A DNA stretch of 64,000 bases, taken from Soonwooa sp032078105 (GTDB lineage Bacteria > Bacteroidota > Bacteroidia > Flavobacteriales > Weeksellaceae). The notes beneath the pieces were generated by a model. It searched no databases. It was not told where the DNA came from and saw only the letters and a list, made by a program, of their open reading frames with translations. The stretch lies in NCBI GenBank assembly GCA_046269235.1, contig JBJZOS010000005.1, positions 62,001 to 126,000 of the forward strand. Reading direction: 5' to 3'. Below, piece after piece: positions 1 through 8,365 of the stretch. The first letter of the stretch is position 1, and each line of letters begins with the position of its first letter. Made by a program: the position numbers and the translations under genes.

Positions 1-680
1 TCATACGAAATGCTTACGGGCACGATGTTTAAGCTTTTAAAATACTCGCAAACTTCGTCTTTTCCGTTGGTCATCGCAATCATCTTAAGAACGCCCGGAT
101 GCGTCATATCGTTACCATCTTTGGTACGACCTTCGCGTTGTGCAATCCAGACCGACTGATGTTGCTTTAGGATTAAATCTTTGATGTAATCGGACATTAG
201 TTGACTACTCTTCAAGAGTTCGCGTGGCGATACATCACGCTTCACCAAAAAGTTACGGTTCAACTTTGCTAAGACCATAAAGATATCGCGCTGTACCAAA
301 TTATCACCAATAGCAGAAGCCGTTAACTGAAAGCCATTCTCGAGTAAAGCCAAATTGATTAAACTCGTATCCAGAACGATATCGCGGTGATTTGAGATAA
401 AAAGATATGTTTTATTTTTATCTAAATTTTCTAAGCCAGAAACGGTTAATCCTTCCGAAGATCGCTTCAAAATAGTGCGAATACAATGGCTAATCACTTT
501 ATCTTGAAAATCTTCGATACTATCAATTGACAGTAACATTTCTGCAATGTCGTCCTCCGATTTATTAGGAAATGTGAACTGCAACAAAGCCAACATCATC
601 GGATGTTTCGCCATCGATTGCAATGCGGGTTGTACCTCTTCTTTATTATAAAATCGAATTGAATCTAAACAAGAATCCAT
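1..680 (-). CDS. Lysophospholipid acyltransferase-like protein (PlsC/LPLAT superfamily), C-terminus outside window
   Basis: The gene reads leftward from an ATG at 678-680 and leaves the window still open, so only about 226 N-terminal residues are visible. The visible translation carries an acyltransferase-type block (SNHRDIVLD) at about residue 130, followed by a second block with REGRTKDG and the strand NIVPVSISY. These correspond to the catalytic H-containing motif, the glycine/arginine block and the proline-containing block of glycerol-phosphate acyltransferases. It probably acylates a glycerolipid at the inner membrane; the substrate is inferred from the superfamily only. The spacing in the H-x-D block is not the textbook HX4D, so the exact subfamily is uncertain. 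It starts 2 bp after the TatD gene on the same strand, so the two are probably cotranscribed. Confidence 0.72.
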   Translation of the reverse strand, partial: MDSCLDSIRFYNKEEVQPALQSMAKHPMMLALLQFTFPNKSEDDIAEMLLSIDSIEDFQDKVISHCIRTILKRSSEGLTVSGLENLDKNKTYLFISNHRDIVLDTSLINLALLENGFQLTASAIGDNLVQRDIFMVLAKLNRNFLVKRDVSPRELLKSSQLMSDYIKDLILKQHQSVWIAQREGRTKDGNDMTHPGVLKMIAMTNGKDEVCEYFKSLNIVPVSISY

Positions 681-682
681 AA

Positions 683-1450
683 TTAGTTAATTCCAAATAG
701 TTTTAATGCGTTCTCGGTCGTCTTTTTGTTAATCTCTTCAAATGGAAGTCCATAGATGTCTACCAATTTCCCAGCAACCAATTCTACATAAGAACTTTCG
801 TTGCGCTTCCCACGATGCGGAACGGGCGCAAGATAAGGCGAATCTGTCTCTAAAACTATTTTATCCAATGGAATTTCGTTAAGAAACTGATCAATTTTTC
901 CGTTTTTAAATGTCACAACGCCGCCAATCCCTAGTATAAAGCCTAAATCTAAAGCGCGTTTAGCATGATCTAAATCTCCTGAGAAACAATGGAAAATGCC
1001 ACGCAGTTTTGGATGTTTTTTGCGATCCAGAACGTCGAAAGTTTCGTCAAAGCTTTCACGGGTGTGGATGACAATTGGCCAATCTTTTTCTATCGCCCAA
1101 TCGATTTGTTGTTCGAAAGCTTTAACTTGAATATCCAAAGTTGATTTGTCCCAATAAAGATCGATCCCAATTTCTCCGATGGCAACATAATCTCTTTGGT
1201 CGATATAGTTTTTTACAATGTCGAGTTCTTTATCCCAAGATTCTGGTTGTACCGAACAAGGATGAAGCCCCATCATCGCAAACATTTGGTTGGGATAATC
1301 GGCTTCTAAGCTGAGCATTTTTTCATGCGATTCGGAATCGATGGCAGGTAACATAAACTTTTCCACGCCTTTTTCTAAAGCACGCTGAATCATCGCTGCT
1401 CTATCGTCATCGAATTGTTCTGAATATAAATGCGTGTGTGTATCAATCAT
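683..1450 (-). CDS. TatD family metal-dependent hydrolase / DNase
   Basis: This is a 255-residue protein, the usual length for TatD/YcfH. It starts with the metal-binding MIDTHTHL motif (residues 1-8). It continues with the GEIGID block carrying the bridging glutamate, IVIHTRES and IFHCFSGD with further histidine ligands, and the C-terminal LETDSPYLAP aspartate block. Family members are TIM-barrel Mg-dependent 3'-5' exonucleases proposed to act in DNA repair, or D-aminoacyl-type hydrolases; the biological substrate cannot be read from sequence. The next gene (acyltransferase) begins 2 bp downstream, indicating an operon. Nothing looks damaged. Confidence 0.93.
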   Translation of the reverse strand: MIDTHTHLYSEQFDDDRAAMIQRALEKGVEKFMLPAIDSESHEKMLSLEADYPNQMFAMMGLHPCSVQPESWDKELDIVKNYIDQRDYVAIGEIGIDLYWDKSTLDIQVKAFEQQIDWAIEKDWPIVIHTRESFDETFDVLDRKKHPKLRGIFHCFSGDLDHAKRALDLGFILGIGGVVTFKNGKIDQFLNEIPLDKIVLETDSPYLAPVPHRGKRNESSYVELVAGKLVDIYGLPFEEINKKTTENALKLFGIN

Positions 1451-1559
1451 TTTTTGTTTAGTTGTTGGTTATTGATTGTCAGGTCTTGGGTATTTTATTT
1501 TTGTGTATTTAAAAATCTTACTTCTTAAATATTAACTCTTTAATCCCAACTTTCTGATT

Positions 1560-1652
1560 ATCCGACAGCCGCAGCCCGACTTGAACGGAGCTCTTTTTGC
1601 AAAGCGTAGCGGCGCAAAAAAGCGGGAGTGGAAGGCGGAAATAGCTGCCCTA
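1560..1652. repeat. GC-rich structured intergenic element
   Basis: A stretch of about 90 bp stands out from the AT-rich surroundings by its G+C content. It contains a hairpin: CTTTTTGC (1593-1600) pairs with GCAAAAAAG (1614-1622). Flanking blocks are GCAGCCCGACTTGAACGGAG on the left and GCGGGAGTGGAAGGCGG on the right. The element abuts the stop codon of the GSCFA gene (CTA at 1650-1652). From memory it resembles an interspersed palindromic element common between flavobacterial genes; that recollection could not be checked here. It may act as a 3'-end structure or terminator for the leftward GSCFA transcript. Confidence 0.5.
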
Positions 1653-2615
1653 AAAATCTAAATTTGAGAAAATCGGATGTTTAACTTTTTGACGTTGCTC
1701 TTGGATTTTCTGCTTTAGATTTTCTAAAAACTTTTGATGTTTGGGACCTTCTTCATCGGAAGATTTATGTTGTAGCGCAGATTGGATTTTGTTATTGTCG
1801 TTAATGAAGATTTTGGTTTGGTCATCGAAAAATGCGTTTCCAAATTTTTCCCAAACATACTGAATCGCCTGAGAATTGGGGTGTAACAAATCATCTTTGT
1901 AAAAGCGATAATCGCGCAAATCGTCCATTAAAATCTCGTAAATCGGAAGATAATGACAATTGCTATAATTCGGGATTACATCGTGGATTGCCGTTAATAA
2001 TTTCGCTTTGCTAAGGCTATTTTCGGTCATGCCATCTTTGGTGTGACGGACTGGTGATAGGCTGAACAAAATCTGCACATCGCTAGGGCAAATATCTTTG
2101 ATACACTCGATGCTTTCTGCCATGTTTTGACGGAGTACGTCATGGGAAAGCAATCTTTTATTAAAGAATTTTTGTGGAATCTTGTGACAATTGGCAGCGA
2201 TTTTATTCTTCGGTAAAAATTCATAAATAAATGCGCTTCCATAAGTGATAATCACCCACTTTGAAGTTTGCAAAAAGTCGTTAGCAGATTGAAGTTTTGT
2301 GTTGATTTGCTCCAAAGTTTTGTGCGCATAACGCGAATCAAACGACGAATGATGATCGAGACTCATGAACAAATCATTGGCTAAAATAAGATCGGCTTCG
2401 GTGTAATCTTTCCCTGCATAAATCTTTTGAAATGCTTTATTAATAGCAAACGGATTAAACAAAGTGCCAAACGGATTGTGAAAGGTCTTGAGCTGTCCAT
2501 CCGATAATTTGGAAGAAATTTCGGAGGCGAAACATGAACCCATCGAAAATATAGAATCTTCGATTTGGATTTTTTCTTCAACGGCATTAATGTCAACTTC
2601 TGTTCTGAAAATCAT
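1650..2615 (-). CDS. GSCFA domain-containing protein (SGNH-hydrolase-like)
   Basis: This 321-residue protein has the signature GSCFA at residues 26-30 near the N-terminus, which names the family. The GSCFA family is related to SGNH/GDSL hydrolases and its members are mostly uncharacterised. Later blocks (VITYGSAFIYE, then FSLSPVRHTKDG and LLHPNSQA) look like the SGNH fold's remaining conserved blocks, the last carrying a histidine followed by proline. The start ATG lies 3 bp after the stop of the polyprenyl synthetase, so the two genes probably form one transcript. No signal peptide is visible. The substrate is unknown. Confidence 0.88.
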   Translation of the reverse strand: MIFRTEVDINAVEEKIQIEDSIFSMGSCFASEISSKLSDGQLKTFHNPFGTLFNPFAINKAFQKIYAGKDYTEADLILANDLFMSLDHHSSFDSRYAHKTLEQINTKLQSANDFLQTSKWVIITYGSAFIYEFLPKNKIAANCHKIPQKFFNKRLLSHDVLRQNMAESIECIKDICPSDVQILFSLSPVRHTKDGMTENSLSKAKLLTAIHDVIPNYSNCHYLPIYEILMDDLRDYRFYKDDLLHPNSQAIQYVWEKFGNAFFDDQTKIFINDNNKIQSALQHKSSDEEGPKHQKFLENLKQKIQEQRQKVKHPIFSNLDF

Positions 2616-2618
2616 GAT

Positions 2619-3590
2619 TTACTTTTCTCTTTTTAATAGATATTCTGCAAGTTCCAAAAGCGGTTTTTTACGTTCCGCCGGGACATCAATTTTGTTTAAA
2701 TATTCTAATGCAATTTCGCTGTGTTGATGTACCAAGCGAAGTACTTTCTCCTCAACCTTTGTCATACGGAAAATCTTTTCGACACCGTAGATTTTGTCAA
2801 CGTTATCGGTTTTTTTGGTGTACCAATAATTTAATTCTTTACGTTCTTCCTCATTTGCATTTTCTAAAGCAGTTAGATAAAGAATTGTTTTTTTATTTTC
2901 GTAGATGTCGCCAGCATGTTTTTTACCAACTGCAGCTTGGTTACCATACACATCTAGATAATCGTCCATAATCTGGAAAGCGATGCCCAAATGTTTTCCG
3001 AAGTTGTAAATAGCCTCTGCATCGTCGTCATTGGCACCAGCAACAAGCGCACCAATCTGCAAGGATGCAGCACTAAGGGAGCCTGTCTTGTAAGTAATCA
3101 TTTGGATATAATCGTCGTGACTAACATCGTTCATATTTTCAAAATTAACATCATACTGTTGTCCTTCGCAAACAACTATCCCAGTATCTGTAAATATTTT
3201 TAAACATTTTTTAAAAAGAACAGGTTCTAAATCTAAAAAATATTGATAAGCTTTAAACAGCAAATTATCGCCTGACAAAATTCCGACATTAAGACCGTAA
3301 AGCGTATGTATTGTCGCCTTATTACGACGAAGTGGTGCCTCGTCCATAATGTCGTCATGTATCAACGTGAAGTTATGAAAATACTCAATCGCTAAAGCTG
3401 GCTTAATCGCATCGTCTAGCTTACCACCAAAAAGATCACACGCCATAAGAACCATAATGGGTCTCATACGTTTGCCACCATGTGACATAATGTAATTCAT
3501 TGGGGCATAAAGTTCTTGCGGTTTATCCAAAAACACATGCTTTTCAACGGCCTCAGAAACGATATTTTGGTATTTATCTAAAAAACTCAT
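2619..3590 (-). CDS. Polyprenyl (isoprenyl) diphosphate synthetase
   Basis: The protein condenses isopentenyl diphosphate with an allylic diphosphate to make a longer isoprenoid, used for quinone side chains or carotenoid precursors. Both aspartate-rich motifs are visible: DDIMD at residues 79-83 and DDYLD at about residue 210. The GGKRMRP block (residues 38-44) binds the homoallylic substrate. I chose the start at 3588-3590 (MSFLDKYQ). The reading frame is open about 10 codons further upstream, but a TTG-N21-TATTTTTG promoter (3610-3641) would place transcription initiation inside that extension. That gives about 323 residues, normal for the family. Product chain length cannot be told by eye. 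Confidence 0.92.
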   Translation of the reverse strand: MSFLDKYQNIVSEAVEKHVFLDKPQELYAPMNYIMSHGGKRMRPIMVLMACDLFGGKLDDAIKPALAIEYFHNFTLIHDDIMDEAPLRRNKATIHTLYGLNVGILSGDNLLFKAYQYFLDLEPVLFKKCLKIFTDTGIVVCEGQQYDVNFENMNDVSHDDYIQMITYKTGSLSAASLQIGALVAGANDDDAEAIYNFGKHLGIAFQIMDDYLDVYGNQAAVGKKHAGDIYENKKTILYLTALENANEEERKELNYWYTKKTDNVDKIYGVEKIFRMTKVEEKVLRLVHQHSEIALEYLNKIDVPAERKKPLLELAEYLLKREK

Positions 3591-3609
3591 AGTCGTATTT
3601 AATTTGACA

Positions 3610-3641
3610 CAAAAATACAATTTTAAAACGGTTTAAGTCAA
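3610..3641 (-). promoter_or_regulatory. Bacteroidota-type promoter for the polyprenyl synthetase-GSCFA operon
   Basis: On the minus strand the -33 box TTG (plus positions 3639-3641) is followed after 21 nt by the -7 box TATTTTTG (3610-3617), a full match to TAnnTTTG. Transcription would begin at about 3600-3604, just before the chosen ATG at 3590. Confidence 0.6.
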
Positions 3642-3673
3642 TCAAAACCATTATGAAAACACTTAAAAACAAA

Positions 3674-3703
3674 AAACTTTGCCCTCAAAAGAAGACAAAG
3701 TTT
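3674..3703 (-). terminator. Intrinsic terminator of the pit gene
   Basis: AAACTTTG (3674-3681) pairs with CAAAGTTT (3696-3703), an 8-bp stem. On the minus strand it is followed by a T-rich tract. It sits 27 bp after the phosphate transporter stop. Confidence 0.6.
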
Positions 3704-3729
3704 GTATTTTAATTTAAAGTTAAAAAAAA

Positions 3730-4866
3730 CTAAAATGCGATAACAATAAGATAGGTAATCCCTGCAACAAGTGCACTAATCGGGATTGTAAGAATCCAAG
3801 CCCAAAGTAAGCTAACCGTAACACCCCATCTAACTGCTGAGATACGTTTTGTTAAACCTACACCAATGATAGATCCTGTAACTGTATGTGTTGTTGATAC
3901 CGGAATACCAAAGTGATCTGTGATAAATAAAGTAATCGCACCAGCAGTCTCAGCAGATACACCTTCTAAAGGTGTCACCTTTGTAATACGTGTACCCATT
4001 GTTTTGATAATCTTCCAACCACCACTCATTGTTCCCAATGCGATTGCTAAGAAAGAAACCAACGGCACCCAAATATAATGCTCTGTAAAGTTGTTAAATC
4101 TAACACTTGGTTCCATCAATGCATAATGATCTTGCAATATGTTAACGTGGTAATAGATAACCGCTGCACCAATGATACCCATAACTTTTTGAGCGTCGTT
4201 AAGACCATGTCCAAGACTAAATAATGCCGATGATGCCAACTGCATTTTCTTAAACTGTCTTTCAGCTTTATGAGGATTTGATCTTTTATAAAGTTGAATA
4301 ATGATCAACGTGATAATAATCGAAATAAGCATCCCGATTAACGGTGCCATGAATATGAACAAGAAAATAGGAATAACGACTTTGAACTTAACAACATCTT
4401 GCGTAAAGAGTTGCTTGCAAGCCTGTCCCAAATTTTGGAAAAAACCAAGATCTGGATGCGCTACACTTATCGCTTGATAATCCAAATACAAAGCATGCAT
4501 CAACGCAGCTCCTATAAATCCACCAATCAAAGTATGTGATGATGATGATGGAATACCAAACCACCATGTTAAAAGATTCCACGCAATTGCAGCGATAAGG
4601 CCAGCAAATATTACTTCGAGATTAATATAGTTTTCGTTAACCGTTTTCGCAATTGTATTACCAATCTTGAATTCGCCAATGATGTAAGCAGCAATAAAGA
4701 AGGCTGCAAAATTCCAAACGGCAGCCCATAAAACTGCTTGAAACGGTGTTAAAACTTTGGTTGAAACGATGGTTGCAATCGAGTTGGCTGCATCGTGAAA
4801 ACCGTTGATATAGTCAAATATTAATGCTAACGCAATAATAACAATTAGTAAAATTGGAAAATCCAT
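3730..4866 (-). CDS. Inorganic phosphate transporter, PiT family
   Basis: This 378-residue integral membrane protein has about ten hydrophobic segments. It is a low-affinity phosphate permease, driven by the proton or sodium gradient in characterised members. The two duplicated PiT signatures are present: GFHDAANSIAT near the N-terminus (about residues 22-32) and GLNDAQKVMG in the second half. There is also a late GIPVSTTHTVTGS block mirroring the earlier GIPSSSSHTLIGG. The gene lies 28 bp downstream of a DUF47 (PhoU-like) gene. That pairing is common and suggests the DUF47 protein controls or accompanies the transporter. The gene is intact and ends at its own terminator. Confidence 0.94.
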   Translation of the reverse strand: MDFPILLIVIIALALIFDYINGFHDAANSIATIVSTKVLTPFQAVLWAAVWNFAAFFIAAYIIGEFKIGNTIAKTVNENYINLEVIFAGLIAAIAWNLLTWWFGIPSSSSHTLIGGFIGAALMHALYLDYQAISVAHPDLGFFQNLGQACKQLFTQDVVKFKVVIPIFLFIFMAPLIGMLISIIITLIIIQLYKRSNPHKAERQFKKMQLASSALFSLGHGLNDAQKVMGIIGAAVIYYHVNILQDHYALMEPSVRFNNFTEHYIWVPLVSFLAIALGTMSGGWKIIKTMGTRITKVTPLEGVSAETAGAITLFITDHFGIPVSTTHTVTGSIIGVGLTKRISAVRWGVTVSLLWAWILTIPISALVAGITYLIVIAF

Positions 4867-4894
4867 TCTTTTTTATTTTGATAGTTGAACAGAC

Positions 4895-5533
4895 TTAAGC
4901 GTATTTAATAACAATACTCTCCATGATGTTAGCAACATCTTCTGCCTTGTCAGTTACTACTTCCAGATAATCAAGAATCGATTTTTGTTTGATGATAAGG
5001 ATGGCATCGTTAGTTTCGAATAACTTAACTATTGCTTGACTTAGTACATCATCAGCGATATTCTCGTAAGAGTTAATCTTGATGCAAGATTCTTTAACCT
5101 CGTTAGGATTTTTGAAATCTTTAAGATTTTCGATTGCTTTTTTAAGCTCTACACAAGATTTATAAATTAACAATGAAAACTCAGAATATACTTTATTCTC
5201 TGGTGTTTTGTAAAGGTAGATGTATTTTGCAGAGGCGTAAATGTAATCTGCAATATCATCAAGACCAGCCGCTAATTGGCTGATATCTTCTCTGTCAAAT
5301 GGTGTGATAAAATTTTCTCCTAACTGTACAAAAACCTCATGTGTCAAGTCATCCATTTTGTGCTCATAGTCGCTCATCTGGTTAAGCATAGACTCATCAT
5401 TAACATCAAACTCTAGCAATCCTTCATGAAAAGTTTTCGACATATCAATTAATGTGTCAGCAATTCTTTCGAAAAGGTCGAAAAAAATCTTGTCTTTTGG
5501 CTGGAATGCTCTGAAAATATTACCAATTCCCAT
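4895..5533 (-). CDS. DUF47 (PhoU-like) phosphate transport regulator
   Basis: The product is a predicted all-helical cytoplasmic protein of about 212 residues of the DUF47/PhoU-like family, encoded directly before a PiT transporter. Helical blocks such as DDITHEVFVQLG-like and GLDDIADYIYASAKY carry the acidic residues expected for metal binding in PhoU folds. The start is set at ATG 5531-5533 (MGIGNIF). The open frame extends 19 codons further upstream, but a promoter with a near-consensus -7 box (GATATTTG, 5563-5570) lies inside that extension. The role, modulation of phosphate uptake, is inferred from the family and the neighbour. Confidence 0.88.
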   Translation of the reverse strand: MGIGNIFRAFQPKDKIFFDLFERIADTLIDMSKTFHEGLLEFDVNDESMLNQMSDYEHKMDDLTHEVFVQLGENFITPFDREDISQLAAGLDDIADYIYASAKYIYLYKTPENKVYSEFSLLIYKSCVELKKAIENLKDFKNPNEVKESCIKINSYENIADDVLSQAIVKLFETNDAILIIKQKSILDYLEVVTDKAEDVANIMESIVIKYA

Positions 5534-5562
5534 TTTATATTTATTTACAATTTTTGAATCCA

Positions 5563-5590
5563 CAAATATCGAAAACTTGCATAACCTCAA
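5563..5590 (-). promoter_or_regulatory. Promoter of the DUF47-pit operon
   Basis: Minus strand: TTG at plus 5588-5590, a 17-nt spacer, then GATATTTG at 5563-5570, one mismatch from TAnnTTTG. It supports the downstream start codon at 5533. Confidence 0.45.
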
Positions 5591-5627
5591 TAATAAGCCA
5601 ATGTTAACAAATCATTAACAATAAAAA

Positions 5628-5651
5628 AACCTACATCGATTGATGTAGGTT
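5628..5651 (-). terminator. Intrinsic terminator after the DEAD-box helicase gene
   Basis: AACCTACATC and GATGTAGGTT form a perfect 10-bp stem with a 4-nt loop. Read on the minus strand it is followed by seven Ts. It lies 24 bp after the helicase stop codon. Confidence 0.85.
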
Positions 5652-5674
5652 AATTCTAAGCTATAATTTCAGGA

Positions 5675-7372
5675 TTAATTAGCGACTTCCGCACGCATAT
5701 CTTTTCCTTTAAATTTCTGAGTTTCAAGACCTCTAAGCACTTCATCTTTGAAAGATTTCTCAATCTCGAAGAACGAGAACTTCTCCAGAATCTCGATATC
5801 GCCAATATCAGCACGTTTTTTAGATTTCGAAGTTGCTTTGTTAAGGATTTCTAACATATCCATTTTTTTCAATTGATCTCTTTTACCTAGATTAAAGAAA
5901 AATCTCACCATGTTTTCAGAATTACGTCTAGATTTACGATCTCTACCACCGTCACGTCCGCCTTCTCTTCTCTCACGAGGTTCGCCTCTTCTTTCGCGCT
6001 CTCTACCTCTTTCACGACGACTTCCTCTGTCATCACCTCCATTGAATTTCGCTTCCACCAAGTCATTTCTGTCTTTGTAATACATTGCTAACTCTTTCAA
6101 TTGGAATTGAAGTAACTTATGCACCAACTCTTCTTTTGAGAATTGAGACAAATCCGGGATCAAAGCATCATCAAATGTAAATACATCTTCCGCAGCTTCT
6201 GCATTTAACAATTTTTCGAAAACACCGTTAACTTGCGCCTTGATAATATCGTCACCAGTTGGGATTTTACCTTCTTTGATTTCGATTTTTGTAGATGCTT
6301 TTATTTGCTTAAGTTTTCTACTTTCTTCAGGTTTAATTAAAGCTAAAGAAATGCCGTCTTTACCAGCACGTCCTGTACGACCACTTCTGTGTACGAAAAC
6401 TTCTGGATCATCTGGTAACGAGAAATGGATAACGTGCGTTAATGAGTCAACATCCAAACCTCTCGCTGCAACATCAGTCGCTACAAGAATATCGATATTT
6501 TTCAAACGGAATTTCTTCATCACTGTATCACGTTGCGCTTGTGACAAGTCGCCATGAAGAGCATCTGCTGCGTAACCATTTTGCATCAAGAAGTCTGCAA
6601 CCTCTTGAGTCTCCATTCTTGTACGACAGAAAATAATCGAATATTGGTTAGGGTTAGCATCAATCATACGCTTTAGCGCTTCTTTCTTTTGACGATAACC
6701 AACTACGAAATATTCGTGTTGGATGTTCTTTTTAACCTCGTTAATTGATCCTACCGAAATACGATGCGGATTAGTTAAATAATTTTTAGAGATTCTTTCA
6801 ACCTCTTTGTTCATCGTAGCAGAGAACAAGAACGTCTGCTTTGTCTCGGGCGTTTCGCTGATAATTGTTTCCAAATCATCTTTGAAACCCATAGACAACA
6901 TCTCGTCAGCCTCATCCAACACCAACCAATGGATGCTAGAGAAGTCTAAAGCTTTTCTGTTAATAAGGTCAATAACACGTCCTGGAGTACCAACGATAAT
7001 TTGTGGTTTATCTCTTAAAGAACGGATTTGTTCCATAATACTACTACCACCGTATACCGCCGTCGTTTTGATGTTTGGTAAATACTTGGTGTAGTTTTTT
7101 ATGTCTTTCGTAATCTGAAGACATAATTCTCGCGTCGGACAAAGCACCAATAATTGGATTTTGCGACTCGTTTCGTCAATCATATCCAAAATCGGAAGCG
7201 AAAACGCTGCTGTTTTGCCTGTCCCTGTCTGCGCAAGTGCGATTAGATCGCGTATATCTGATAAGATAAAAGGGATAGTCTGTTTTTGGATTTCTGTAGG
7301 GCTTTCATAACCCATCTCGCCAATTGCCTTCAAGATATCAGGACTTAAACTGGACTCGGAAAATAACTTCAT
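5675..7372 (-). CDS. DEAD-box ATP-dependent RNA helicase with C-terminal DbpA-like RNA-binding domain
   Basis: This 565-residue protein unwinds structured RNA, probably in ribosome assembly or cold growth. The core shows the Q-motif region (ESPTEIQKQTIP), Walker A AQTGTGKT, PTRELCLQ, the DEAD box, SAT, and HRSGRTGRAG. After about residue 440 comes an Arg/Gly/Glu-rich low-complexity linker (repeated RERERRGEPRERREGG-type sequence). A C-terminal module of about 75 residues (from MVRFFFNLG) resembles the DbpA/CsdA RNA-binding domain. It is transcribed alone from its own promoter and ends at a strong terminator. It resembles the DeaD/CshA group; a gene symbol is withheld because several paralogues usually exist. 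Confidence 0.93.
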   Translation of the reverse strand: MKLFSESSLSPDILKAIGEMGYESPTEIQKQTIPFILSDIRDLIALAQTGTGKTAAFSLPILDMIDETSRKIQLLVLCPTRELCLQITKDIKNYTKYLPNIKTTAVYGGSSIMEQIRSLRDKPQIIVGTPGRVIDLINRKALDFSSIHWLVLDEADEMLSMGFKDDLETIISETPETKQTFLFSATMNKEVERISKNYLTNPHRISVGSINEVKKNIQHEYFVVGYRQKKEALKRMIDANPNQYSIIFCRTRMETQEVADFLMQNGYAADALHGDLSQAQRDTVMKKFRLKNIDILVATDVAARGLDVDSLTHVIHFSLPDDPEVFVHRSGRTGRAGKDGISLALIKPEESRKLKQIKASTKIEIKEGKIPTGDDIIKAQVNGVFEKLLNAEAAEDVFTFDDALIPDLSQFSKEELVHKLLQFQLKELAMYYKDRNDLVEAKFNGGDDRGSRRERGRERERRGEPRERREGGRDGGRDRKSRRNSENMVRFFFNLGKRDQLKKMDMLEILNKATSKSKKRADIGDIEILEKFSFFEIEKSFKDEVLRGLETQKFKGKDMRAEVAN

Positions 7373-7392
7373 TAAGTTGTATAAAATTTTTG

Positions 7393-7400
7393 CAAAGATA
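7393..7400 (-). promoter_or_regulatory. -7 promoter box of the DEAD-box helicase gene
   Basis: The minus strand reads TATCTTTG, an exact TAnnTTTG match, 21 bp before the ATG. A TTG lies 15 nt upstream, slightly closer than usual, so the -33 element is uncertain. Confidence 0.5.
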
Positions 7401-7554
7401 CGATTTTATTTTTGACAATTTTTATAAACTTTTGTTAACAAAAATATATTGTGCCTCAAGCTTTTAAAATCAGTTTTTAAAAATTAATTAAAGAAAAAAC
7501 TAAAAATATCTAACCAATATATGCTATAAATGTATCATCTTTGATCCTTTCAAA

Positions 7555-8355
7555 ATGTTTTTAACATCCATGAGTGCATACAGCAACCTCGCAGAATATC
7601 TGCAATATTTGTCTCCGAGTTTCTATAAATCACGTTATTTTAAAAAACTCAAAAACCTCAATCCAACCAATATTATCGAAAGAAAAGTAGAACCAGAATT
7701 TCTTTGGATTAAAAATTATCTTACCAAAGATGCTGTATTTATTGATATTGGCGCTAATGTTGGCGCTTATCTTTATGTTTTAGAAACGCTCCTTAGACCT
7801 AAAAATATTTTTGCATTCGAGCCAAATCCCGCACTTAACGGTCGGCTTAAAAGACTTTTCCCAAAAATGCATGTTTTTTCCTCGGCATTGTCTGACGAAA
7901 ATACAACTGCAGAATTTAAAATCCCTGTTATAAAAGGTCAAAAAGTACATAGCCGTGGCACGTTGCAAACACAACTTAAAGAAAAAGATGAGGAAAAGAC
8001 GATCCTTCAAAAAGTGCAAGTCGTAAAAATGGATGATCTTAATCTTAAGACCTCAAATATTGATTTCATTAAAATCGATGTTGAAGGTAATGAGATGAAA
8101 ACTTTACGAGGCGCTAAACAAACTATCCTAAAACACCGACCAACATTAATGGTTGAGATGGAACAACGCCATCATGACGAATCGCTTTGGTCGTTAATTT
8201 CAGAAATTGAAAATTGGGGTTTCAGCGCAAATTACCTTGACCGCGAAACTTTGACTTTAAAAAGACTAACTGAAGAATTCATACTTTTGCAAAACGCTGA
8301 TAATGTCAAAAATTATCAATTTTACATCAATAATATTATTTTCATACCGAATTAA
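7555..8355 (+). CDS. FkbM family SAM-dependent methyltransferase
   Basis: This 266-residue protein has the SAM-binding motif I FIDIGANVGAY at about residues 62-72, the acidic post-I strand NIFAFEPNP, and the FIKIDVEGNE block typical of FkbM methyltransferases. FkbM members O-methylate sugars or polyketide-like acceptors. The next gene, 10 bp downstream, is a polysaccharide flippase, so a surface-glycan role is likely; this is inference from context. Translation could start at the first ATG (7555) or at the internal ATG 15 bp later. No glycosyltransferase lies beside the pair. Confidence 0.85.
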   Translation: MFLTSMSAYSNLAEYLQYLSPSFYKSRYFKKLKNLNPTNIIERKVEPEFLWIKNYLTKDAVFIDIGANVGAYLYVLETLLRPKNIFAFEPNPALNGRLKRLFPKMHVFSSALSDENTTAEFKIPVIKGQKVHSRGTLQTQLKEKDEEKTILQKVQVVKMDDLNLKTSNIDFIKIDVEGNEMKTLRGAKQTILKHRPTLMVEMEQRHHDESLWSLISEIENWGFSANYLDRETLTLKRLTEEFILLQNADNVKNYQFYINNIIFIPN

Positions 8356-8365
8356 TAAATAAAAC

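Noticed and set aside
2027..2596. Leftward open frames of 71 codons inside the GSCFA gene
   Set aside because: They lie in other frames of the same strand as a well-supported family member and show no domain-like composition.
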